A stretch of 64,000 nt of DNA from Aureococcus anophagefferens (taxonomy: Eukaryota > Sar > Pelagophyceae > Pelagomonadales > Pelagomonadaceae), in assembly GCF_000186865.1 (NCBI RefSeq), contig NW_008705576.1, positions 79,756 through 143,755 on the forward strand, read 5' to 3'. A program made the position numbers and the translations under genes. The notes beneath the pieces were generated by a model that was given only the letters and a program-made list of their open reading frames with translations, ran no database searches and had not been told where the DNA came from. Shown here piece after piece: positions 56,792 to 64,000 of this stretch. How positions within the stretch are numbered: position 1 is the first letter of the stretch; each line of letters starts with the position of its first letter.

Positions 56792-58685
56792 TTACGCCCA
56801 CAACCCGTAGACGCAGACGACGGCGACGGCGGCCCCCAGGACCCCCAACGAGAAGGACGACGTCGGGTGGCGCACGCCGAAGAGGACCGCGTCCCGGAGC
56901 GCGAGGGACCCGTCCACGGCCGCGCCGTAGAGCGCGTCGTGCGCGTCCGCGAGGAAGCCGCCGAGGCGGTCGCCGAGGGACACGACGGGCGGCCGCTTCG
57001 CCGCGGCCTGGATGCGGTCGTAGAGCGCCTGGGCGTCGCGGAGCGCCGTGCCCAGGGGCGTGTTCACCGCGCCCTCGTCCTCGGACGACTTCCGCGACAG
57101 CGCCGCGCGCAGCGGGAAGTCGACGATGAGCCCGTAGGCCGCGTCGAGCGCCTGGGCGAGCACGGCGGCGTCGCGCCGGTCCATGGCCTCGCGCAGCGCC
57201 TCGACGGCCGCGAGCTCGCCGCGCAAGATGGTCAGCAACCGCTCCGCGTCCTGCCGCTCCTGGCCGGCGGTTTCGTCGTAGTCGTAGTGATCCCCCAAGT
57301 CCTCCGTCGTCGCCAGGGCGTTCTCCAGGTCCCGGACGGCGGCGAAGGTCCGCTCGGCGTCCGCGGCGGCCCGGGCCTGCGCCAGGGAGAACGCGCCGCG
57401 CGGCACAGGGCTCGCGGACTCGAGCGCCGCGACCGACCGCCGCGCTTGCTCCGCGAGCTCTCCCGAGCCGCCGTGGACGTCGCGCAAGAGGCGCCGCAGG
57501 GCCGGCACGTCGCGGCGCCGCAGCGCGTCCTCGAGGCCGTGGTCGATGACCTTGGCGCGGTGCCGCGCCGCCGTCGAGTCGGGCCCGTCGTCCTCGTCGT
57601 CGTCGTCCGAGAGCCGCGACGATTCCACGAGGTACAGGTCGTCGAGCACGCCCCGCAGCTCACCGAGCAGGCGCGACGACCCGCCGCGGGACCGGTCGAC
57701 GGCCTCGACGACGACGCGCCGCAGCGCCGCCGCGGACACCGCGTCCTTCGCGGCCGCGTCGCGACACGCGCTCCGCGCGGCGTCGACGTCGGCGTCGTCG
57801 CCGGCGTTCGCCGCGCCCACCAAACCCTGGAGCGCCGCCTCGGCGGCCTCCTGCGCCGCGACCTCGACGCGCAGCGCGCGCATCGCCGACGGCGACGGCG
57901 GCGCGGGATCGACCGGTTTGAAGATCGCGGCCGGCGAGCTCGCGTCGCCCCGGAGCGGCGCCGCGTAGGTCGCGCCCCGCGAGTCGACGCGGACGCGCAG
58001 GTCGCCCTGGCTGAAGGTGCGCTCGAGCTCCTCGTCGGAGCCGTAGGCCTTGTCGTCGTCGTCGGCGCGCCGCGCCTCGGCCTCGGCCGCGAGGTCCAAT
58101 AGGCCGAGCGACGACCCGTGGAGCGAGCCCGCGGCGACGGGCTGGAACGCGCCGCCGCCGAGGGGGCTCGCCTCCGTGGAGGCGCTCGTCTGGCGCGACG
58201 CGGGCGGGGGGCTCTCGAGCGTCGCGAGCTCTTGAATGGACAAAGAGTCGAGCGAGTGGTCGCTGCCGAGCATGCCCTCGCGCAGGCTCCGCGACGGGCC
58301 CTCGGGCGTGGAATCGTCGTCGAGGGCCGCGATGACGTCGAGCTGGCGCGGCGTCAGGTCCGCGGCGCGCGCCGCCGCGAGCGCCTGCGAACGGTCGAGG
58401 CGATCGGTCCCGCGGCTCGCGCGCGCGCGACGCGCGGGGGGGGTCGGCGACGCGTGGAGGGGCGGCGCGGGCGCGCGCCGCGAGCTGGGCACGACTCATG
58501 GCCTTGAGCGCCGCCTCGTCGATGGCCTGGACCTCCTCGCCTACGACGAACGTTTTTTTAGAGAGCATTTTTTGGAAGTTTATCGTACGGGTCGCGACGT
58601 CTTTCAGGTCGTCGTCGCCGCTGTCTGCTGGCGACAACGCGGGCTTCGGGAGCGTCGGGACGAAGGCGTTCGAGGACATCATCAT
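56792..58685 (-). CDS. Tail-anchored protein of unknown function (frameshift at a G8 run)
   Basis: The start is the ATG triplet at 58685 (MMMSSNAFVPTLPKP). The N-terminal frame ends its sensible sequence at LAARARAAPPRVADPP; from there a one-base shift at the run of eight G (58436-58443) leads into RASRGTDRLDRSQALAAARA, which continues to TAA-side 56792. The body is helical and acidic, with a Ser-rich middle (SDHSLDSLSIQELATLES) and aspartate cluster DDDDEDDGPDS. The last 25 residues are a single hydrophobic anchor (SLGVLGAAVAVVCVYGLWA), so the protein is probably tail-anchored in a membrane with its bulk in the cytosol. No family recognised. Confidence 0.6.
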
Positions 58686-59166
58686 TAGCTTGCACGAGGC
58701 GTCGCGCCGATCCTCTCGCTAGCGCTATAGCCGTCGGGCAGTGCTCGCCTCGAGCAGGCCGCGACACTCGCTCGGATCGCGCCCATGGACGCCTCCGCGG
58801 GCGATGCCCCGCCGGTCCACTCCAGAGCCACGGCCTCCCGTGCTCATCTTAGGGACTCGCAGTCTGCCGATCGCGTGCGGGCGCTGCCGATGCCGCGAAC
58901 CGCGCCGCGTCGTCGCCGCCGCGGCGGACAACGGCGACACCGTACCACACGTGAAGCACGACCAGCGACACCGCGCTTCTTGTCTTGTCGACACCCTTAC
59001 CGAGAACCGCCTCCGACGCAGACCCTCTCGCGGGTGAGCACTGCCCAGGAGGCGCACACACGTTGGCCGGGGTTCAATAAGCCAAGGTTGCCGCCAAAGC
59101 CGACTCCACAGCTGGCGACGCGGCCGAACGCGCCGAGCCTCGACGCTGCGCGCCGCCTCCGCCGCC
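58686..59166. promoter_or_regulatory. 481-bp divergent intergenic region
   Basis: Between start codons of the tail-anchored protein (minus) and the small basic protein (plus). It is GC-rich with mixed composition; frames through it on both strands are arginine-rich and look non-coding. I see no repeat, hairpin or recognisable promoter box. Confidence 0.35.
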
Positions 59167-59628
59167 ATGTCGGAGGCCGACGACATGTCCGTCGCGGACT
59201 CGAGGAAGCCGTCGTCGAAGGGCCTCAAGCCGCGCAACGACCGCGTCAAACTCACGCGGGACGAGAAGGACGAGTTCATCAACTGGCTGGCCCTCGAGTT
59301 CGCCGAGGCGTCCCTGCGCCGCGCCTGGATGGAGACGAAGGTCCTCGCGCGCGCGCGCAACCTCATCCTCAAGGCCGCGCGCGGCGGCGCCATGGCGCCG
59401 CGGTCCAGGTGCCTCGAGCAGCCGAGCACGGCCAACGACGTCGTCGCGCGCGCGTGCGCCCAGGTCATCGGCGACCACGGCGACCGCCTCCTCGCGCACT
59501 GGACGAAGCTGACCCACCACGCCAAGGGCTCGAAGAAGATCCTCGCGCGGCGCGAGAAGGAGAGCCGCAACGCGGGGCGCACGATCTTCCGCGCGAAGCA
59601 GAAGAAGCACCAGTGCCGCCACGGGTAA
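59167..59628 (+). CDS. Small basic protein, 153 aa, unrecognised
   Basis: ATG 59167 in gccATGtcg context. Sequence is helical and basic: MSEADDMSVADSRKPSSKG, VKLTRDEKDEFINWLALEFA, then ARARNLILKAARGG and a Lys/His-rich C-terminus (KQKKHQCRHG). No signal peptide, membrane segment or catalytic motif. The central DEFINWLALEF stretch could be a helix-turn-helix-type or other small fold. Convergent with the GT90 gene, 71 bp between stops. Confidence 0.6.
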   Translation: MSEADDMSVADSRKPSSKGLKPRNDRVKLTRDEKDEFINWLALEFAEASLRRAWMETKVLARARNLILKAARGGAMAPRSRCLEQPSTANDVVARACAQVIGDHGDRLLAHWTKLTHHAKGSKKILARREKESRNAGRTIFRAKQKKHQCRHG

Positions 59629-59699
59629 ACTAGGAAGCTCGACACAGGCGCGGGCCGCGGGGGTGTCGGGTCGCCTCGCCCCGCCCCATAGCATAGGGT

Positions 59700-61328
59700 T
59701 TACTGCGACGCGGGGCCGGCCTCCGCGGGCGTCGCCGGCCGGCCCGCCTTCCGTTTCTTGCGGCGCCGGCCGAGCAGCTTCGACTTCCCCTTCCGCTCCC
59801 GGCGCCCGCCGGGGTTCGACTTCCCCTCGCACTTGCGCGTCGCGTGGTGGAGCAGGTAGCCGCAGCCGCCGAGGTCCCCGCGCGTCTTGTTCCCGACGAG
59901 CCGCGCGTCGACGAGCGCGTGGGTCCAGCCGCCGTGGGCCGACTTCTCCATGCGGGGCAGCTCGTCGAGGCGCGAGCCGTCGACGTCGTGGCGCGCGCCG
60001 TCTTTGGCCAGGGGCGTCCACGCCTCGAAGGAGTGCCGCCACGAGTTCACGTTCGACATGAGCTTGTTCTCGTAGGTCGCGACGATCTCCACGAGGTCCA
60101 GGCCCGCGCAGCCGATGGCGTCGGCGTCGGCTTCCAGGAAGGCGGCGAAGGCGCAGGGGTCGTCGAGGACGACGTCGGCGCGCCAGCGGTCCCGCAGCCG
60201 CCGCAAGACGGCGTCGAAGTAGTCGGCGATGCAGTCCGCGCAGAGGAGGCGGCGGTCGACCGCCGTCGCGCCGTCGACGAGCCGCTTCGCGCGCGCCGGG
60301 TCGCCCTCGAGCGCCTCGACGACCTCGGGCAGCGTCGCGTGGTCGACCTCGACGTGCGTCGCGCCGTCGGCGAGCGCCGCGTAGTACCACTCGACCGCCG
60401 GCTGGCGCCACTGCAGCACGACGCTGCCCAGGAACCAGAGGTGGTTCAGGTTCCGCGAGTAGGAGCCGTGCGTCGACCCCGGCAGGTTCAGCAGGTACTT
60501 GTACTTGGCGTAGTCCTCCTGCATCGTCCACCGCGGCGACGTGACGATCGCCGGCTTTTTCGCCACGGCGACCATGTCCGGCGTGTAGGGCATGGGCGGC
60601 ACGCCCTCGACGCCGTCGCAGAAGTGGGCGTCCTCGCGCGGCGCGCAGACGCCCGTGGACCCGCAGCGGACGTCGACGAACCGCGACGCGCTCAGCGTGA
60701 GGCTCGCGGCCTGGAGCCGCGCGTAGTTGCCGCCGGCGATGGCGCAGTCGTGCCTCCGGTGCGCCGGGTCCGCCTTCCCCGGGCGGATCGCGCCGCGCCA
60801 GAAGGCCCGGCGGCTCCGTTTCTCGAAGGGCGAGTCCTTGGCGACCGCGTGCAGCCGCTTCCGGAAGTCGTGCCAGTCGCGCCAGTCGCCGAGATAGGGG
60901 TTCGGGATCAGCACGCCCGGCCGGTCCGGCGGGTCCTTGGCCATGACGAGGCACGGCTCCCAGGGCTCGAGGCCCGGGCACTCGCCCGTCGACGTCGTCG
61001 AATACCGGTACGCGACGTTCGGCAGCCGCTTCGCGCCGTCGCGCGCGAGGAGCGACTTGACGAAGCTGACGTGCTTCCGCGTCTTGTCGTTGTTCGCCTC
61101 GATGAACAAACGGTCCACGAAGACCTTGCCCTCGTAGATGAGGACCGTCGTCTTCTTGTCCCAGAGGTAGCTCCGCAGGAAGCGCCGCGCGCTGCCGCCG
61201 ACGTCGCCCCGGACCCAGCCGGGCGGCGGCGGGTAGGCGTCGACGGACCGGTTCAGGGCCGCGTACACGCGCGACGCGTCCAGGGCACCGCACCGCGCGA
61301 CGACGACCGCCGCCAGAGCGATGAGCAT
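59700..61328 (-). CDS. Glycosyltransferase family 90 (CAP10/POGLUT-like), secreted, 542 aa
   Basis: ATG 61328. Signal peptide MLIALAAVVVARCGALDA. Family hallmarks: AFWRGAIRPGK, YKYLLNLPGSTHGSYSRNL, LQWRQPAVEWYYAAL, DGATHVEVD. GT90 enzymes (yeast/fungal CAP10, animal POGLUT/KDELC) add xylose or glucose to proteins or polysaccharides in the ER/Golgi. Many cysteines outside the core fit a lumenal location. The basic C-terminus (RRERKGKSKLLGRRRKKRK) is unusual. A closely similar partial GT90 lies at 62826-64000, with a kinase-like gene between them on the same strand. Confidence 0.85.
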   Translation of the reverse strand: MLIALAAVVVARCGALDASRVYAALNRSVDAYPPPPGWVRGDVGGSARRFLRSYLWDKKTTVLIYEGKVFVDRLFIEANNDKTRKHVSFVKSLLARDGAKRLPNVAYRYSTTSTGECPGLEPWEPCLVMAKDPPDRPGVLIPNPYLGDWRDWHDFRKRLHAVAKDSPFEKRSRRAFWRGAIRPGKADPAHRRHDCAIAGGNYARLQAASLTLSASRFVDVRCGSTGVCAPREDAHFCDGVEGVPPMPYTPDMVAVAKKPAIVTSPRWTMQEDYAKYKYLLNLPGSTHGSYSRNLNHLWFLGSVVLQWRQPAVEWYYAALADGATHVEVDHATLPEVVEALEGDPARAKRLVDGATAVDRRLLCADCIADYFDAVLRRLRDRWRADVVLDDPCAFAAFLEADADAIGCAGLDLVEIVATYENKLMSNVNSWRHSFEAWTPLAKDGARHDVDGSRLDELPRMEKSAHGGWTHALVDARLVGNKTRGDLGGCGYLLHHATRKCEGKSNPGGRRERKGKSKLLGRRRKKRKAGRPATPAEAGPASQ

Positions 61329-61479
61329 TATTGGTCGCCTCGAGAAACAGCTCGCTGGACAATCTGTGACATTTCAGTAATTGCAAGGCCTCCGAGGCCT
61401 ACTCGGCCGATAGGTGCCTCGCTAGACCTCGGCTGAAGAGGTGGGCACTGGGCTTCACTAAAACCACGCTTAAGGTCCG

Positions 61480-62645
61480 TCATCTCTCGCCCAGCTCCCG
61501 GAGCAGCGCGGAGAACGACGGCCGGCGGCGCGGGTCTTCGCTCATCATCCGCGGCAGGAGCCGCTCGAGCCGCGCGGCCGCGGCCCGGTCTTCCGCGACC
61601 GCGATGATGTGCGGCAGGATCCACTCTCGCGCGGCCGCGTCGAAGACGTGGACGCGCCAGTCGAAGGGCGCGCAGGCGCCGTCGACGCAGTCCGTCACCT
61701 CCGGGCCGCTCAGCCACCGTTCGCCGCACTTGCGCGGCATGTTTGATCGAGTGCGGCACCCGTTGTGGTACGGGTGCGTGCGCCGCGCGCACACGCCCGC
61801 GCCCGCGTCGGCGTCGTCGCTCGGGCAGGGCCGCGCGGCGCCCGGCTCGAGGTCCGGCTTGTCTGGCCGCTCCATGCCGATGCCCTCGACGTAGATCCGC
61901 GCCTCCTTGAGTTTGTGGGCCTGCTTCGTGCTGTTCGCCTTGTGCCACCAGCTGTGTTTCGGATGATACCCCCGCGCCTGGAAGTGGCGGCGCGCGAGCC
62001 GGGCGATCGGCCCGGAGTTCGGCGCCGGGCCGTCGACGAGGTAGACGTCGCCGGCCGCGTCGAGCGTGAACTGGTTCGGCTTGAAATCCGTCAAGACGAA
62101 GCCGCCCCGTTCGCCGAAGCTCCGGAAGCACCGCAGCCACGCCCGCGCGAGGTCGAGGGGCGCGCCGCGCGCCCGAGCGTCGTAGACCTCCGAGTACTCG
62201 AGGTCGCGCTTCTCGGGGTCCGTGTTCGTCCCCGTCGCCACGCGGCCGCCGCCGTTCGACGTCGCCCACACCACGTGCGTCGGCGTCTCGTACGCGCCGA
62301 ACAGCTCCGGAATGCCCGGCTCGCCCCGGAGGCCCTCGAGGAAGAGGCGACGTCGCTCGCGCGGCCGCCGAGTTTGAACGGTTCTTCCTGGCGGAGCGCC
62401 TTGACGACGACGCGTCGGCCGTCGCGCAGCTGCGAGAGCCAGACGTCCTTCAGGCCGCCGTGCTCGAGGACGTGGTCCGTGCGGTTGTCCAGGTCGTCGG
62501 GGGAGCGCACGCGCCAGTGGGTGGGAGGAGCGGAGGCGTTCGTGAGCCAGGCGTCGAGGCGCTCGAGGCGTTTAAATGTTTGGAAGGCGGCGTCGGTGAT
62601 CGTGAGGAGTGATGCGAGGGCGATGTGCCGCGCGAGGCGACACAT
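61480..62645 (-). CDS. Secretory-pathway protein kinase-like protein (frameshifted)
   Basis: ATG 62645; signal peptide ARHIALASLLTITDA. Kinase subdomains are readable: DVWLSQLRDGRRVVVKALR (VAIK-type lysine), GLRGEPGIPELFGAYETP, FVLTDFKPNQFTL (catalytic D-x-K-P-x-N without HRD), VYLVDGPAPN (VDG in place of DFG), and a C-lobe ending DPRRRPSFSALLREL. Several cysteines and lumenal leader suggest a Golgi/extracellular kinase or pseudokinase (FAM69/DIPK- or FAM20-like in style, not proven). The frame breaks near 62345-62365 by one base between KLGGRAS and RRLFLEGLRG. Sits between two GT90 genes. Confidence 0.65.
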
Positions 62646-62825
62646 CGTTGCGCCCTAAGGCGCCCGGCAAGGCCAAGATAGGGCGGCAACGTGTCGTCTC
62701 GCCACTCGAGAACTGCTCGCCGAAAATCGTAACCACCGCGGCGGCAAACTCGTACTCCGTGAACGCTCCCAAGGCCTCCCGACCAGCACTCCCGGGACAC
62801 CGCCGCGGGACGAGAGACGCCACCC

Positions 62826-64000
62826 TTACCCGCCGCGTTTGGATCTGCACTCGACTGCCGCGTGGCTCGCGATCCAGCCGCAGCCTGGCGGCATGGGCCG
62901 AGCGTCGACGAGCGCGTGCGTGTGCCAGCCGTAGAGCTTGTCGCTCGGCAGGATGTCCGTGCGGGACGGTTTGCGCGCCTGGATCCGCGGGTCCTGCCAG
63001 TCCTCGAAGGAGTGCTGCCACGAGTCCACGCGCTCCCGGAACAACGTGTCGTGCGACGCGACGATCTCGACGAATTCGAGGCCGTCGCAGCCGACGGCCT
63101 CGCGGTTCGCGGCGTCGCCGAAGAACGCCGCCATCGCGCAGGGGTCGTCCAGCACGGTGTCCATGCGGTAGGCGTCCCGGAGCTTCTCGAGCACGGCGAC
63201 GAAGAAGTCCGCGAGGCATTTCGGGCATAAAAGGTTTTGGTCGACGGCTTTCGCGCCCTCGACGAGCGCCGCCGCGCGCGACGCGTTCCGCTCCAGATCC
63301 TTCACCGTCGCGAGCAGGTCGTCGCCGTCGACCTCGAGGTGCGTCGCGCCCTCCTTGAGAGCCGCGTAGTACCACTCGACCGCCGGCTGGCGCCACTGCA
63401 GCACGACGGCGCCGAGGAACCACAGATGGTTCAGATTCCGCGAGTAAGAGCCGTGCGTCGACCCCGGCAAGTTCAGCAGATACTTGTACTTCGCGTAGTC
63501 CGCCTGCGACGTCCAATTCCCGTCGCTGAGCTTCTCCGGCTGTTTCGCGGCCTCCTCCAGCGCGTGCGTGTACGGCATCGGTTGGATTTCGCCGCGTTTA
63601 TCCTTAACGCCGTCGCAGAGGGACCCGTCGGTGCGCGGCTTGCAGTGCCGCGCCTCTTGGCACTTGGCGTCGACGTGCGCCGGATCGTCCAACGTCAAAG
63701 CCACGGCGCGCAGGCGCGCGTAGTTCCCGAAATCCTTCTTGCATACCAGCCCGGCGTCCCCCGCGGCCGAGCCTTTCTCGCTGTGGCGGATCGCGCCGCG
63801 CCAGAAAGCGGTCTTTTCCCGCTCCGCGAAGGGGTGGTGCCGGCTCGCCTCGTGGAGCCGCGCGCGGAAATCGTGCCAATCCTGCAACGTGGCGACGTAG
63901 GGGTTCGGCACCATGATGCCGGGTCTTGGACGGTCCTTGGCCATGATGAGCACGGGCTCCTTGTCGTGCTTCGTCTGGCCCGTGGAGGTATGCGACCAGA
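62826..64000 (-). CDS. Glycosyltransferase family 90, second copy, partial (5' end outside window)
   Basis: Open from the right edge (first full codon ends at 63998: WSHTSTGQTKHDKEP) to TAA 62826. It matches the GT90 at 59700-61328 closely along its length: AFWRGAIRHSEK, YKYLLNLPGSTHGSYSRNL, LQWRQPAVEWYYAAL, EGATHLEVDGDD, and the same WQHSFEDW/W..HALVDAR C-terminal block. It lacks the basic C-terminal tail of its neighbour. A tandem duplicate followed by divergence is the simplest reading. Confidence 0.85.
   Translation of the reverse strand, partial: WSHTSTGQTKHDKEPVLIMAKDRPRPGIMVPNPYVATLQDWHDFRARLHEASRHHPFAEREKTAFWRGAIRHSEKGSAAGDAGLVCKKDFGNYARLRAVALTLDDPAHVDAKCQEARHCKPRTDGSLCDGVKDKRGEIQPMPYTHALEEAAKQPEKLSDGNWTSQADYAKYKYLLNLPGSTHGSYSRNLNHLWFLGAVVLQWRQPAVEWYYAALKEGATHLEVDGDDLLATVKDLERNASRAAALVEGAKAVDQNLLCPKCLADFFVAVLEKLRDAYRMDTVLDDPCAMAAFFGDAANREAVGCDGLEFVEIVASHDTLFRERVDSWQHSFEDWQDPRIQARKPSRTDILPSDKLYGWHTHALVDARPMPPGCGWIASHAAVECRSKRGG

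Noticed and set aside
1..64000. Bacterial origin of the window, suggested by dense intron-poor genes and long ORFs
   Set aside because: RPL8, TRAPPC3, ADAT1, ODA docking protein, WH2/PH domains and spliceable introners are eukaryotic; no operons or Shine-Dalgarno pattern are seen.

Overview
The window is nuclear DNA of a photosynthetic stramenopile. The best match is a pelagophyte such as Aureococcus anophagefferens. This is an inference from four things: very high GC; dense, mostly intron-poor eukaryotic genes (RPL8, TRAPPC3, ADAT1, WW/PH/WH2 proteins, an outer-dynein-arm docking coiled coil); a secretory leader with a heterokont-plastid type cleavage motif; and ten short transposon-like introns of the introner-element type reported for Micromonas and Aureococcus. 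Genes alternate strands and are often under 300 bp apart. I saw no tRNA, rRNA or CRISPR.

Layout. 1-9.8 kb: 5' 3,274 codons of one giant coiled-coil gene (minus strand, running off the left edge). 9.9-10.2 kb: a 250-bp AT-rich element with 15-bp terminal inverted repeats. 10.2-17.1 kb (minus): ASCH-GRF zinc finger protein, EF-hand/C2H2/Nudix protein, RCC1-like protein, Lys/Ser-rich protein. 17.4-20.8 kb: cyclic-nucleotide-gated K+ channel cut by four introner-type introns. 21-31 kb: small membrane protein, GT2, inositol-monophosphatase-like, ADAT1, ankyrin protein, ODA docking protein. 31-41 kb: unknown protein, NodB deacetylase-methyltransferase, M16 protease, Cys-rich membrane protein, WW-PH-WH2 protein, disordered protein. 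41.7-47 kb: S-formylglutathione hydrolase/class III ADH fusion, plastid-targeted SAM-domain protein, UreD-UreF fusion. 47-56 kb: ankyrin protein, sulfatase, HDAC-acetyltransferase fusion, RPL8, TRAPPC3, zinc-knuckle protein. 56.8-64 kb: tail-anchored protein, small protein, and a secretory cluster GT90 - kinase-like - GT90 (partial).

Two themes stand out. First, ten elements (four of family A, six of family B) sit inside genes. Each is flanked by an 8-bp target duplication (exact, or 6-7 of 8 bases matching) that begins GT or GC. The duplication supplies the 5' splice site and the element end supplies the CAG 3' splice site, so splicing restores the exon. Family B, whose ends differ, is always in sense orientation. 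Family A occurs both ways, and the end that serves as acceptor always keeps CAG. One copy interrupts the codons of the K+ selectivity filter. Second, several genes join partners that are normally separate: two consecutive formaldehyde-detoxification enzymes, two urease accessory proteins, a deacetylase with an acetyltransferase, and a polysaccharide deacetylase with a methyltransferase.

Limits. At least nine genes change reading frame once inside GC-rich or homopolymer tracts. I read these as assembly indels or unmodelled short introns rather than decay, but cannot decide from sequence alone. Long antisense frames are abundant because GC-rich codons make the opposite strand stop-poor; I treated them as shadows.
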